Source: Collybia mongolica (Eukaryota > Basidiomycota > Agaricomycetes > Agaricales > Clitocybaceae). From it: 64,000 nt of DNA. Positions within the stretch are counted from its first letter, which is position 1; each line of letters begins with the position of its first letter. Made by a program: the position numbers and the translations under genes. Location of the stretch: the NCBI GenBank assembly GCA_013420905.1, contig JAAXNY010000005.1, forward strand, positions 1,302,001-1,366,000, written 5' to 3'. The notes under the pieces are model-generated. The model was given only the letters and a program-made list of their open reading frames with translations, did not search any database and had not been told where the DNA came from. Positions 1 to 12,710 of this stretch are shown one piece after another.

Positions 1-445
1 ATCTAATAGCCTGATAGCTTTTAAATTGGCATGGTCACAACTGCTTTTATAGCTGGGATTCTGTATGACAATTAACCAATATCAAGGGCACTGATTACAC
101 CAAGTTGGACTTGACTTTAGATCTCCTGTAGTTATACATGGGCAGTTTTATATTGTGATTTCACAGGTAATATTGGTACATGGAATGAAAGCTATGATAC
201 CAAATACTGTAGACAATAGGGTCACTTTAACAGTAAAGAGGTTCCTTTGGAGTAGAAGTATTATATGGATTATGATTTGAATGGGGAAAAAAGCCTACAT
301 CCAAAATATTGAAATTGAACATAGAATAAAGTATTGAGACTAAGATGGGAGTCTGGGGGCAGAGCCCCCAGCAAGCTGAAGGTTACGTGGTAGAGCCATG
401 GGTGAGTGTAGCAGTGCCGTAGCGTAGCCACGGGCCATAAGCTTG
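1..445 (+). mobile_element. 3' end of Helitron copy A (5' part outside window)
   Basis: The first ~300 bases are a stop-ridden remnant of the helicase C-terminus. The same DNA recurs at about 9110-9400 and 12265-12550, and it matches the intact tail of copy G on both sides of its hAT insertion. A perfect stem-loop (CTGGGGG/CCCCCAG) lies at 353-371. A second subterminal hairpin at 417-433 has one mismatched pair. The copy stops at CTTG (442-445), followed by T. No usable ORF remains. Confidence 0.8.
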
Positions 446-2735
446 TATATATTAAAGTACCAGGAACGTGGGAATTGATTGTGACTAATCCTGACTAAGC
501 GCTGACTAAGTCTGACAAAGCAGCAGAAAAGTTGTCTTTTAAGTAGAGTGCTGACTAAGGATGACAAAGCAAGAAAAGTTGTTAAAGTCACATGCTATGT
601 CACCTGCTCAAATCACCTGTTCAAACCAGCTAAAGTCACCATAACCACCACATCACATAACCTCTAAAGCGCACTAAGTCAATAAATATTAACCCATTTG
701 TATGCACACTTCCTCATAAATTTCAGATGCTCAAACTAAATTATAAAAAATACATTCAAATGGTGCTACTGCTCATGAAATTACAGACAGACAAAAATGA
801 AAATGACTTTTACCTGACCAATTCTGCTATAAAGCCTTTAATTCACACAATATATTCCCTATTTTAATTACATCATATTACACGATATTTATTTAAAAAA
901 AATGTTCTATTCAGGTCATAATCACATGCTAAGTCACCTGCCTCACAACAAACATAATCACCTGCTTTACAGCACAGGATAACCCCAATTAAAGTGGACT
1001 GAAGTCAACAAATATTATCTGTTATCCTTAACTTTTTTGTGTATGTATACTGCCTGACAAGTTTCAGATGCTCAACTAAAACAGTAAAATAGGTATTTAG
1101 AAGGTGCTACTGCTTATAAAATTACAAATCAAGAATATACAGACAAACATGAAAATGACTTTATCTAATCAATTCTGCCATCAAGCCTTTAATCAATGCA
1201 ATGTATTCTAAGATTACAAATCCTGTTTTAAAACCTGATACATTATACACTAAAAAAAACTCCCTTTCCACCAAATACAATGATATAAACTCTTCCAAAA
1301 TACTGGAAATAATTCCTGGAAATGTTAAGGTATGCATACCACATTATAAATTATATTGCACATAACAGAATTGATGGAGCCACAACAATATACTCCAATT
1401 GAATACTTGAACTCTATCCATGGATCAGAGCTACCTCTTTCTAAGCTTATATTTAAAGCAACTGGAATCCAGTGCAAATTATCAAGTGAAATAGTATAAT
1501 TGATTAAAAGAAAATATAATGGGTAGAAACATTGATTTCAAGAATTTGAGAAGAACTGATATTTGTTAAATTAAGCCAATGATAATTACTTTTTCATGAT
1601 GGATTATGTATGGCAACTAACAAATGTGGTAGGATAATAACTATACAATGTTGAATCTGACCTTAGACTATTTGTATCCACTGTTTGAGTTACAGTTCAA
1701 CCAAGTTATATATACATGATTGTTTATCTGCAGAGGGGAAAGATAGACATAATTATGGCAATAACACAAATATGGATGTGCAAGAGTAGGTTTGTAAAAC
1801 CAGGAAGACAGGGTAAAATAGGATATGACAATAATGCATAAGGTGGTTGACCAACTGCTGGATTGGAATAGTAAAGGGCCATATCTGAAAGCAGGACTGA
1901 GGTGATATTATGAAAATTGTAGGTATAGAAGGTTATAGGGCTCTAACCATTTAGTATTTGTTTATAAAATGGTGTAAACTAAACATTTACCAAATAACAA
2001 GAAGGCCATTGAGGACAGAAAGACTCAAATAAACATTAATGCATCAAGTAAATGGTAATGGACCATCAGCAAACAAATGATGAAGTTTGAACAAATCTAA
2101 GAGGCCTTGGCTGTTTTTCATATAAGTACATATCTCCTTAACAACCATGGAATGGATATTTATAATATATGCCAGTTGTCATTTGCCAATTATAGGAAGT
2201 TATATGATGTAAATATAGATACAGCATGCTGTAGTATCACCCCCCCACCACTCATGGTGACCATTTAGATAGGTGGTCAGTAAACTAAACAGAAATGGTA
2301 AACAGTAAACAAATGAAACAATTGGAGCCTTAAGAGATAAAGAGTGACTGTAAGTATGATAAGGGCTATATGAATAGGATAGAAATAAAAATGGTAAGCT
2401 AAGAGTATATGATTTGTTTCCAGGTATGTGCAATAGGATGCAGTAGAATACCCAGCTCCAAAAAATTTCCAAGATAAGGGCAAGAATGGGGGTGCAACTG
2501 AAATGATATGATGTGGGGTTTTATAGGACATTGGGTTATAGGATATGCTGGATATAGTATATAAGATTTCCCCATGAAAGTAAAGTAATGACTAAAAAAT
2601 TGAGATATGAGATATGATAAATATTCCAGGTTGAATGGGGGGTCTGGGGGCAGAGCCCCCAGCAACCTGGAAGATCTGTGATGAACCATGGCCCAGTGCC
2701 ACAGTGCCATGGCATAGCCACGGGCCATAAGCTTG
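446..2735 (+). mobile_element. Decayed Helitron copy B
   Basis: Begins directly after the CTTG of copy A with TATATATTAAAGTACC. This 5' start recurs at 3933 and 12711 and, as TCTATATTAAAG, at 10700 and 31006. The first ~600 bases match the 5' regions of those copies. Around 1360-1500 there is a faint helicase remnant. The 3' end holds the CTGGGGG/CCCCCAG stem-loop near 2642 and a CCATGG-type hairpin, ending CTTG at 2732-2735. The middle 0.8 kb is AT-rich with no recognisable coding capacity. Confidence 0.75.
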
Positions 2736-3932
2736 TCTGTCCTATACATTAAAACAGCTGGGTGTTTTGACCCTAGCTTTGCTGACCTAATATTCGCTTT
2801 GCTGACTAAAAATATGACTAATCAAAAAAGATGACAAATATTGAACAGATGCCTGAAACAGAAGCAGGCGGCATTTGCCATCAGACACATCATTTAGTCA
2901 TGTGACCAAAAAGCGTCCAGCATCAAATTTGTAAAATGTGTGCCCTCAGGCTTCTAACTACTAGCTCATGTGTCCATTTGTTGCTGGGATCTGGAAGTGG
3001 TGTCATTCTTCTTTCTCCCCTCTCATAAAATATTCTAGAAAGGTCAAATCAATTGAATAAAGTTCCATGGCCATAGCCTGTTGATTACAAAATACTTATC
3101 AAAGCATGCATTTTTGAGGCTCAATTGAGGTATACAGGGAAATATATATGATTGTATGCAATCTAGAGAGTGCCTTGATTGTAGGCAGGAACATATCACA
3201 TGTATTTGTTGTGAGACTAATTACCATCTCATTTACAAAACCAAAAGCCCTAATAATGAGTCATCATCTATTCTTGCCACAGTAAAAATAAGAATGAAGC
3301 AGATGAATCTCTTCTGAAATACCAATGTAATTTGTTGTAAATTTCAATTTTACAGTTGTTCCTTAGAGTGGTATGAGGTCCCTGGAAGCTCCCCTATATG
3401 TTTGGAAAAGTTTTTTGCCAGAATGGGACTCAAATCCACTATATGGGCCAGGGCTTATGTCATTAAACATAAAGCATATGGAAAAAAAAACATGACAATT
3501 CTTGCCATACTAGGACCAAGTTTTTTTTAGTGCTTCCTGAGGATTGTGAATCTGGGCTCTGGCTCTTCTCAAACTGAAACAGATCAAATGAACCAGTGAC
3601 CCATTACTTGAAAGAAAACCTCAAGGAAGGTCTGAAATCTGCTATATTTAGGCCAAGGATTTTGCCAGAATCACTCAGATCCACTATTTTGGGCTGGGAA
3701 AACCATCATTTTGGGAGTCTCAAATCTGCAAAAAAATTCCAAACATATAGGGGAGCTTCTGGGAGCCTGTGGTATGGGGGAAAAAAATCAACGCCATTTG
3801 TGGCCAACTGCAATCCACACTCCAGTGACCATATATCTGGAACTCCCTTTATATATTTGTATAAATATAATTTTGCCCTCAGAATGGACAAGCCACCCCC
3901 CCATGCCGAAGGCATGGGTAGTAATAAGCTTG
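2736..3932 (+). mobile_element. Non-autonomous Helitron, family B, copy 1
   Basis: A 1.2 kb unit starting TCTGTCCTATACATTAAAAC. It ends in a perfect hairpin (CCATGCC/GGCATGG, about 3901-3917) followed by CTTG at 3929-3932. A sister unit of almost the same length lies at 9556-10699. Neither has helicase coding sequence. The family shares hairpin-CTTG ends with the coding Helitrons but has its own 5' end, as expected of an element mobilised in trans. Confidence 0.75.
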
Positions 3933-4953
3933 TATATATTAAAGTACCAGGAACGTGGGAATTGATTGTGACTAATCCTGACTAAGCGCCAACTAAGTCT
4001 GACAAAGCAGCAGAAAAGTTGTCTTTTAAGTAGAGTGCTGACTAAGGATGACAAAGCAAGAAAAGTTGTTAAAGTCACATGCTCTGTCAATTGCTCAAGT
4101 CACCTACTTAAATCACCTGCTCTAATCACCTGCTCAAATCACCTGTTCAAACCAGCTCAAGTCACCTGCCTCAAAACACAACATGACCACCACATCACAT
4201 GACCTCCAAAGCGCACAAAATCAATAAATATTAACCCATTTGTGTGTACACTTTCTCATAAATTTCAGAAGCTCAAACTAAATTTTAAAAAATACAATTG
4301 AATGGTGCTATTGCTCATGAAATTTTAGAAATCAAAAGCAGACAGACAAAAATGAAATGACTTTACCTGACCAATTCTGATGTAAAGCCTTGCATTCACA
4401 CAATATATTCCAACATTACAAATACTATTTTTAATTACATCACATTACATTATATATTTAAATATGGAAAAAAAAATCTATCCAGGTATCACATGCTAAG
4501 TCACCTGCCTCAAAACAAAACATAATCAACTGCTTTACAACACAGGATAACCACCACTAAAGTAGACTAAGTCAACAAATGTTATCTGTTATCCTTAACT
4601 TATTTGTGTGTATATTGTCTGACAAGATTCAGATGCTCAAACTAAAACAATAAAATAGGCATGTAAATGGTACTACTGCTTATAAAATTACAAATCAAGA
4701 GCATACAGATAAAAACTTAGAAATGACTTTTACCTGGCCAATTCTGCTATGGTGCGGGCCACCAAGTGGCTGCTACTTTTGTACAGCAGCCAAATTGAGC
4801 TTGGAAAAAAAAATTTTTTTGAACCCTGCAAATGTAAATATTTGGCATGTCAAAAGCACGGTGGAGGTCTCCACAAGAGTGTAGCATAACACGAGAAAAT
4901 AGGTTGGAAAAAAAAACTAAAAAATGTTCCAAGGGACTCTAGAATTTTAAGCA

Positions 4954-7563
4954 ATGGGTCGCCATTCAAACAAGCATAAAACACTTCTAAAGTCTGCTGC
5001 ACGTGCTCACACTGGACCTCGCTATGTTCCAGACAGGCCTTCTCACGAAATGCCACCTGCCAGCTGGAGAACACTGCCACCAATCCCATCATTCTCAACT
5101 CAGAACCCGAGGATGATGATGATGAGATTTGTACTTGGACTGGTGGTGTCAATAACCACCTTGAAGATGAACCTGAAGACTGGGATGACTTGTCAAATGA
5201 TACTGATGAGTCAGATGATGAGATTGAAGAAATTGAAGGAGAGGAATTGCAGAGAAGTTTGGAAGCACAGATGGCTCAAGAAGCCGAGATTATTTTGGAG
5301 GCAGCTATTTATCAAAAATTGATGAGAAAGATCCCAACCAAGGAATGGAAAAAGGCAGAGATGAACTGAGGGTTTGGATACAATGGGCAGTCAGACAGAT
5401 CCAAGCGACAGAAAAGGAAAAATGTGAGAGAAAAGGAATGCAGGGATGAACAGACACAGAAATTGTCAGTACACCCCCTGCAATGACCAGACCTTATGCT
5501 CACCAAAATATAATGCCAGAGAGACTGCTGCTGCATTCACAGCATATTTTATTGGGCCATCTGAAGTTCCCCAAAGAGATCCAGGTCCACCTGAGGCAGC
5601 ACAAGACAGGCCAGTTCCAGAATATGATCAAAGTGTATTCACTGGGTACTTTTCTGACCTGTCCGATGATGATCCACCTCCTCCAAGTGAATCTGAAGAT
5701 GATAATGAAGATGACCCCCCACCAGCCAAATGAATCCGTACAAAACTTCCCATTCCAGCTCGTGTTGCTCAAGCAAAAGCATGCGAGGAGCGTCATGCAG
5801 CCCTGCAAAAAGGACTCTCGGCTATTGAAAAGCTTATCAGATCGAAGAAGAACATGTTTACTGCTGGTTCCAATGGATTACAGGCTTATCGTGCACGTGC
5901 GATTCAAAGCCATTTGCAAATGGTTGTGAATAATCATTGCCAAGTAATTGAAGCATCAGAGATGGCAGCAGAGAGCCAAGGATTCGCACGGAAATGGGGA
6001 GGCCGCCTTGTCCAAATCTGGGTCCAGAGGTGGATTTTGTGGCAAGAACTTCCTGTCTCACTGAAGGGCAAGCATGTCAAAGTCTTCTCACTGCTGGATG
6101 ATCCTTCTGTGTGTGCTGAACTTTGCTCATTTCTGTGATCAAACAAGTGGTCAATGGACCCCAAGAAGCTTATGGAGTTCAGCAAAGATAACATGGTGAC
6201 ACAGGAAGCAGAGAAGTACCTTTGTCACATTGTTGAATCTGAGATGCCACAGGGACTGAAAAAATACCTCAAGATGGAGCTCTTCCCAAGGATTCAGTTG
6301 AAGGTGGCAAGAGGTGTTTCAATACACACAGCACGTCACTGGCTCCATCGTGAGGGTTTCAAATTCACAGAACACAAGAAGGCACTGTATTATGATGGCC
6401 ATGATCGTCCTGATGTGGTTCATTACCATCAAAATGTTTTCTTACCAGCCATGGCAGAGTACCGCAAGCGCCTGGTGGAATATGAGGTGGGAAACACCGA
6501 GAAGGAATTACCCAAACCATTGAAGCCTGGCGAGCAAAAGCTTGTATTGTGTGCACATGACGAAATGACCTCGCAAGCGAATGATGGCATTAAACAAAGC
6601 TGGGTGTTGGAGGGTGAGCATGCATTGAAAAAAAAGGGAGTTGGGCGCGGGATGCATCAGAGTGATGTCATCTGTTCAACATATGGTTGGATAAAGAAGG
6701 CCAGTCAAAGCCTTGAGTGTGGAAAGAACTACGAAGGGTACTGGACTGGAGAGCTGTTTGTAAAGCAGGTATGATTCATAACTTCGTGAATTTTCCAAGG
6801 CTTAATGTCTTCCTCAAAGCTGGTGGAAAAAATCATTCCTGCATTCGAAGAACTTCATGGGCCAGAATACCAAGCCTTGATCATGGTCAAGAATTCACAG
6901 GGACATTCGGCTTACTCAATTGATGCACTTTTGGTATCACAAATGAACATGCAGCCTGGCGGTAAACAAGCGCGTTTACAAGATGGGTGGTTCATGCAGG
7001 GTGATGAAAAGATCATTCAGTCCATGATTTTCCTGCCAGACCACCCTGAATTTCCAAATATGCTGAAAGGGATGAAGGAAGTTCTGAAGGAGCGTGGGAT
7101 TGAGACAAGAAACTTGCGGATGGAATGTAAGGAACTGAAATGCTTGCCAGATGCCAAAACCTGTTGTGCAAACCGCATCCTCAGCCTTCAGTCAGACTTC
7201 CAAGCCCAAAAGTCACTTGTTCAGGAAGTCATTGAAGCTGCAGGCCACCTTTGCATTTTCCTACCAAAATTCCACTGTGAGCTCAACTTCATAGAATTCT
7301 TCTGGGGAGCTGTGAAAAGATATATTCGCAATAACTGTGATTATACTTTCAACACACTCAAGGGCAACTTACCAATGGCTTTGGCATCTGTCAAGCTTAA
7401 AACCATTCGGCTGTGGGAACACCAGATGATTCAATGGATGGAGGCATATAGGGCTGGTATGGATGCAAAAGGAGCCCAAACAAGGGTTAAAGAGTTCAGT
7501 TCTCGTATCTATACATCCCACAGACGCGTTCCAGAGACGCTTGCATGTCTATTTGACACATGA
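4954..7563 (+). pseudogene. Broken DDE transposase of the 3.3 kb element
   Basis: Coherent coding sequence in several frames. It starts MGRHSNKHKTLLKS, has an acidic Asp/Glu-rich N-terminal region, a middle section (5854-6138) and a C-terminal DDE domain (6154-6774 and 6805-7563) probably joined across a short GT-AG intron near 6774. Motifs: LCAHDEMTSQ (first Asp) and CELNFIEFFWG (third acidic residue). Premature TGA codons lie at 5731-5733 and 6136-6138, and there are frameshifts upstream. Where the family is expected to read MVDNSQGHSAY, this copy has MVKNSQGHSAY (Lys at 6889-6891), so the second catalytic Asp appears lost. I conclude it is inactive. The family assignment comes from recalled fungal DDE motifs (FLPDHPEFPN, PKFHCELNFIE) and was not tested by search. 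Confidence 0.75.
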
Positions 7564-7790
7564 GTCCTGAATGGATATTGATCCAAATCACATGATCCAG
7601 GGTCCATTGGAAAGCCACAATGTCATAGTATCTTACATAATTACCCCAGGTCCCCTGCTTATGTCAGCACTTCATACCATATTGATCTTTCAAAAATGTA
7701 CAAACATTGGGGCAGTTTTTTGAGCCACTGTATACATCCCACAGACGCGTTCCAGAGACGCTTGCATGTCTATTTGACACATGAGTCCTG
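7510..7790. repeat. 60 bp direct duplication flanking a Tc1 terminal fragment
   Basis: Bases 7510-7569 and 7731-7790 are identical 60-mers covering the transposase C-terminus and stop. Between them, 7570-7730 (161 bp) matches one end of the Tc1 element at 26438-26598, down to the terminal CCACTG. Only the right-hand end of the Tc1 is present, and the expected left half is replaced by a copy of the downstream flank. Confidence 0.9.
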
Positions 7791-8329
7791 GCAGATAATC
7801 TATAGATAATCTTTCGCTTATCAAAGGACCCTTAATTCCCTTTTTAGGACAGGTGGCCAAATCTCTGGGACTCAAATTAAATAACTTGGCCAATTTTTAT
7901 TTTCTCATAAATCCCTTTAGCCAATCTCTTCGCCTCATCAAAATAAGGTGTTTTGCTAGAGGGATAAGATTTTGGGCCATTTTTTGACCGGTTATTTCCC
8001 TTGTACTAAAGTAGCAGTCACTTGGCGGCTGGCACCATATGAAGCCTTTAATCAACACAAAATAATCTAACATTACAAACCCTGTTTTGAAACCTGATAT
8101 ATTATTTTGAAAAAATTACTCTCTGTCTAAGCCTATGTTTAAAACAATTAGAATCCAGTGCAAATAATCAAGAGAAATATCATGGGTAGAAGAAATATAG
8201 GTTCCAAGGATTTTAAGTAGAGCTGATCTCTGTTAGATTAGAGCACTAAAAACTTTTCACTATAGATGTATGACAATTTACAAATGTGATAGGAAATGAC
8301 TATACAAAATTGGACAGCATTGTTATGTC

Positions 8330-8930
8330 TTTAATATAGTCAACTGGGTGTTCTGGAATATTAGAGGAGGTAGTAGAGGCTTTGGTGGGCTGACTGTAGT
8401 ATTTGATAGTGACTGCCAACAAACCCTACCTGTTATCCCTAATGGTTCATATGCACAGGCTGTGGGTACCTGACTCATACATTTTCCCACTGTGGAATGA
8501 ACTTCAGATACTCAAACTAAAGAAAGATATGTGCTTATATGGTGTTACTGATGATGAGGTCAAATTTGTCAAATGGCAAATTGAAGTTAGCCCTGGGAAG
8601 CTTACAGATGACAATGGAAATGTCACATTACCTGGCTGCTTACACAGTGCTCAAAATACTGTAAAGTCTCTAATTGACACAGGATATCCTGACATTGGAA
8701 ACCCTGTTCTAAAACCTAATACACTTTACTCTGAGAGAGCTATTTTTTCTGCCAGAAATGGTGATGTTGACTCTCTCAATAAAAAAGTACTGGATATGTT
8801 TCCTGGAGATGGCAAGATGTACCACAATGCAGATTGTATTGTATATGAAGGAATTGATGGAGCTGAAGCAATATACCCTGTTGAATATCTGAATGTTATC
8901 AATGTATCAGGGCTACCTCTATCTATGTAA
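8330..8930 (+). pseudogene. Helitron helicase fragment (copy D)
   Basis: An open stretch at 8403-8930 aligns with the middle of the intact helicase at roughly 17690-18260: it keeps LTDDNGNVTLPG, SERAIFSARNGDVDSLNKK and MFPGDGKMYHNAD. Bases 8330-8400 carry the preceding motif in another frame. Walker A and the Rep domain are absent and the reading ends in a stop at 8930. A decayed paralogue, not a separate gene. Confidence 0.8.
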
Positions 8931-9555
8931 GCTAACTTAAAAAGTGGGGTGCTATGTAATGATATTGCACAATTTGAACCCAGTTGATAGTGTTTGCAAT
9001 GGGTCAAGGGAAATAATAACATAGACAAGCAACTATATTGTAGAAGTATGGTTAATTGGGAGGCAAAATGATAGGCATAAAGAAATTATCTCAAGATTCC
9101 AAATGATGCCATCTAATAGCCTGATAGCCCTTAAAACGGCATGATCACAACTACTTTTATAGCTGGGATTTTGTATGACAATCAAGAAATGTCAAGGGCA
9201 CTGATTACACCAAGTTGGACTTGACTTTAGATCTCCTGTAGTTATACATGGGCAGTTTTATATTGTAATTTCACATATAATATTGGTACATGGAATGAAA
9301 GCTATGATACCAAATACTGTAGACAATAGGGTCACTTTAACAGTAAAGAGGTTCCTTTGGAGTAGAAGTATTATATGGATTATGATTTGAATGGGGAAAA
9401 AAGCCTACACCCAAAATATTGAAATTGAACATAGAATAAAGTATTGAGACTAAGACGGGGGTCTGGGGACAGAGCCCCCAGCAAGCTGAAGGTTACATGG
9501 TGGAGCCATGGGTGAGTGTAGCAGTGCCGTGGCATAGCCACGGGCCATAAGCTTG

Positions 9556-10699
9556 TCTGTCCTATACATGAAAACAGCTGGGTGTTTTGACCCTAGCTTT
9601 GCTGACCTAATATTCGCTTTGCTGACTAAAAATATGACTAATCAAAGAAAGATGACAAATATTGAACAGATGCCTGAAACAGAAGCGGGCGGCATTTGCC
9701 ATCAGACACATCATTTAGTCATGTGACCAAAAAGCGTCCAGCATCAAATTTGTAAAATGTGTGCCCTCAGGCTTCTAACTACTAGCTCATGTGTCCATTT
9801 GTTGCTGGGATTTGGAAGTGGTGTCATTTTCTTTCTCCCCTCTCATAGAACATTCTGGAAAGGTCAAATCAATTAAATAAAGTTTCATGGCCATAGCCTA
9901 TTGATTACAAAATACTTATCAAAGCATGCATAATAGTTTTGAGGCTCAATTGAGGTATACAGGGAAATATATAAGATTGTGTGCAATCTAGAGAGTGCCT
10001 TGATTGTAGGCAGGAACATATCACATGTATTTGTTATGAGACTAATTACCATCTCATTTACAAAACCAAAAGCCATAATCATGATTCATCATCTATTCTT
10101 GCCACAGTAAAAATAAGAATGAAGCAGATGGATCTCTCCTGGAATACCAAGGTATTTTGTTGTAAATTCCAATTTTACAGTTGTTCCTTAGAGTGGTATG
10201 AGGCCCCTGGAAGCTCCCCTATATGTTTGGAGAAGTTTTTCACCAGAATGGGCCTTAAATCCACTATATGGGCCAGGGCTTATATCATAAAACATATTTA
10301 GTGCTTTTTGAGGATTGTGAATCTGGGCTCTGGCTCTTCTCAAACTGAAACAGATCAAATGAACCAGTGACCCATTACTTGAAAAAAATCCTTAAGGAAG
10401 GTCTGAAATCTGCTATATTTAGGCCAAGGATTTTGCCAGAATCACTCAGATCTACTATTTTGGGCTGGAAAAATCATCATTTTGGGAGTCTCAAATCCAG
10501 AAAAGTTTTCCAAACATATAGGTGAGCTTCTGGGGGCCTGTGGTATGGGGAAAAAAAATCAATGGCATTTGTGGCCAACTGCAATCCACACTCCAGTGAC
10601 CATATATCTGGAACTCCCTTTATATATTTGTGTAAATATTATTTGTCCTCAGAATGGACAAGCCACCCCCCCGTGCCTTCGGCACGGGTAGTAAGCTTG
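9556..10699 (+). mobile_element. Non-autonomous Helitron, family B, copy 2
   Basis: Collinear with 2736-3932 over its whole length with small indels (for example about 60 bases missing near 10290). Starts TCTGTCCTATACATGAAAAC directly after the CTTG of copy D. The 3' hairpin is CCGTGCC/GGCACGG against CCATGCC/GGCATGG in copy 1, so the pairing is kept. Ends CTTG at 10696-10699. No coding capacity. Confidence 0.75.
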
Positions 10700-12710
10700 T
10701 CTGTCTATATTAAAGTACTACGGCCGTGTGAATTTGATTGTGACTAATCCTGACTAAGCGCTGACTAAGTCTGACAAAGCAGCAAAAAAGTTGTCTTTTA
10801 AGTAGAGTGCTGACTAAGGATGACAAAGCAGGAAAATTGTTGAAGTCACATGCCATGTCACCTGCTCAAGTCACCTGCTTAAGTCACCCTTAATTACCAC
10901 AATAAATTCTAACATTACATATCTTGCTTTAAAAACTAATACATTATATATTTAAAAAAAAATCTATCCAGGTAACATGCTAAGACACATACTAATCACC
11001 TGATCTGCAACACCACATCACATGACCTCCAAAGCGGACTAAGTCAACAAATAACAAACAATACCTATTAACCTTAAGCTGCCTCATAAATTTCAGATGC
11101 TCAAACTGGAAAAAAAAAAGTATTTAAATGGTGCCACTACCCATAAAATTACAAATCAAAGTAGAACATGGAAAGCATGCAGATAAAAATGGAAATGAGT
11201 TTATCTGAGCAATTTGGTTGTTAATCCATAAATTAACATAAAATGTTCTAACACTACAAAGCCTGCTTTAAAATCTGATACATTCTATTTTGAAAAAATT
11301 ACTCTCTGTCTAACCCTATCTTTAGAACAATAGGAATCCAGTGCAAATGAGTAAGGGAAATAGTAATACATGGTTGAGAGAAATATTATAGGTAGAAGAA
11401 ACATTGATTCCAAGGATTTTGAATAGAGCTGATCCCTATCAAATTAGAGCAATAACAACTAACTTTTCACATAATAATTTGCAAATGTGATAGGAATTGA
11501 CTACACAATATTGGACAGCATTGTTGCCTTTGATGCAGTCAACTGGCTATTCCAAAATATTAGAGGAGATGATAGAGCCTTTGGTAGGCTAATTATAGTA
11601 TTTGATGGTGCAGACTGTGGGTGCCTGTCTTATGCACTCCCCACTGTGGGGATGAACTTCAAATACTCAAACTAAAGAAAAATCTGTACTTATATGGTGT
11701 TACTAATGATAAAATGAGACTTTCCAAATGGCAAATTGAAATTGGCCATGGGAAGCTTACAGATGGCAATGGAAATGTCACCTTACCTAGCCACTTTTAT
11801 GATGCTGAGAATACTGTGGAGTCTCTAACTGACACATTATATCCTGACATTGGAAACCCTGTTCTAAAACCTGATACATTTTACCCTGAGAGAGCTATTC
11901 TTTCTGCCAGAAATGGTGATGTTGACTCTCTCAATAAAAAAGTACTGGATATGTTTCCTGGAGATGGCAAGATGTACCACAGTGCAGATTGTATTGCATA
12001 TGAAGGAATTGATGGAGCTGAAGCAATATACCCTGTTGAATATCTGAATGTTATCAATGTATCAGGGCTACCTCTATCTATGTAAGCTAACTTAAAAAGT
12101 GGGGTGCCATGTAATGATATTGCACAATTTGAACACAGTTGATAGTCTTTACAATGGGTCAAGGGAAATAATAACATGGACAAGCAACCATATTGTAGAA
12201 GTATAGTTAATTGGGAGGCAAAATGATAGGCATAAAGAAATTATCTCAAGATTCCAAATGATGCCATCTAATAGCCTGATAGCTTTTAAATTGGCATGGT
12301 CACAACTGCTTTTATAGCTGGGATTCTGTATGACAATTAACCAATATCAAGGGCACTGATTACACCAAGTTGGACTTGACTTTAGATCTCCTGTAGTTAT
12401 ACATGGGCAGTTTTATATTGTGATTTCACAGGTAATATTGGTACATGGAATGAAAGCTATGATACCAAATACTGTAGACAATAGGGTCACTTTAACAGTA
12501 AAGAGGTTCCTTTGGAGTAGAAGTATTATATGGATTATGATTTGAATGGGGAAAAAAGCCTACACCCAAAATATTGAAATTGAACATAGAATAAAGTATT
12601 GAGACTAAGATGGGGGTCTGGGGGCAGAGCCCCCAGCAAGCTGAAGGTTACGTGATAGAGTCATGGGTGAGTGTAGCAGTGCCGTGGCGTAGCCACGGGC
12701 CATAAGCTTG
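10700..12710 (+). mobile_element. Decayed Helitron copy F
   Basis: Starts TCTGTCTATATTAAAGTACT and ends with the stem-loop near 12617, a CCGTGGC/GCCACGG hairpin and CTTG at 12707-12710. The 5' region matches copies B, D and I. From about 11490 to the end it resembles copy D and contains the frameshifted helicase remnant annotated separately. About 2.0 kb, internally deleted relative to copy G. Confidence 0.75.
11487..12085 (+). pseudogene. Helitron helicase fragment (copy F)
   Basis: Two overlapping frames (11487-11675 and 11621-12085) give the same helicase section as copy D and copy G (about 17670-18260): FDAVNWLFQNIRG, LTDGNGNVTLPS, SERAILSARN-like and MFPGDGKMYHSAD. A frameshift lies near 11650. 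The following ~400 bases carry the decayed helicase C-terminus with several stops. Confidence 0.8.

Larger units (their letters stand above)
4750..8037. mobile_element. 3.3 kb TA-flanked DDE transposon (Tc1/mariner-like superfamily)
   Basis: The ends form an imperfect ~35 bp terminal inverted repeat: the left starts TGGTGCGGGCCACCAAGTGG, and the right, read inward on the - strand, TGGTGCCAGCCGCCAAGTGA. The target TA is duplicated (4748-4749 and 8038-8039). It encodes one broken transposase on the + strand (4954-7563). A 161 bp Tc1 terminal fragment sits just past the transposase stop. The host site is the 5' half of Helitron copy D. Confidence 0.85.
3933..9555 (+). mobile_element. Helitron copy D, interrupted by a DDE transposon
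   Basis: The 5' end (TATATATTAAAGTACC) directly follows copy C. The 3' end carries the stem-loop near 9472 and a CCGTGG/CCACGG hairpin, ending CTTG at 9552-9555. The DDE element at 4750-8037 is inserted at a TA. Without it the copy is about 2.3 kb, with a decayed helicase remnant at roughly 8330-8930. Flanking text (tctgcTA / TAtgaagcc) matches the uninterrupted sequence of copy B, which defines the insertion exactly. Confidence 0.75.

Noticed and set aside
353..371. CTGGGGG/CCCCCAG stem-loop as a transcription terminator
   Set aside because: It is a fixed part of every coding Helitron 3' region and bacterial-type terminators do not apply here.
340..591. 83-100 aa - strand ORFs repeated in the Helitron copies (340-591, 3788-4090, 12605-12856)
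   Set aside because: They recur only because the terminal DNA recurs, they cross element boundaries, and they are not conserved in frame.
4954..7563. DDE element as a KDZ (Kyakuja/Dileera/Zisupton) transposon
   Set aside because: No CxC zinc-finger motif, TA target duplication, and NFIE...W third motif fit a Tc1/mariner-like superfamily better.
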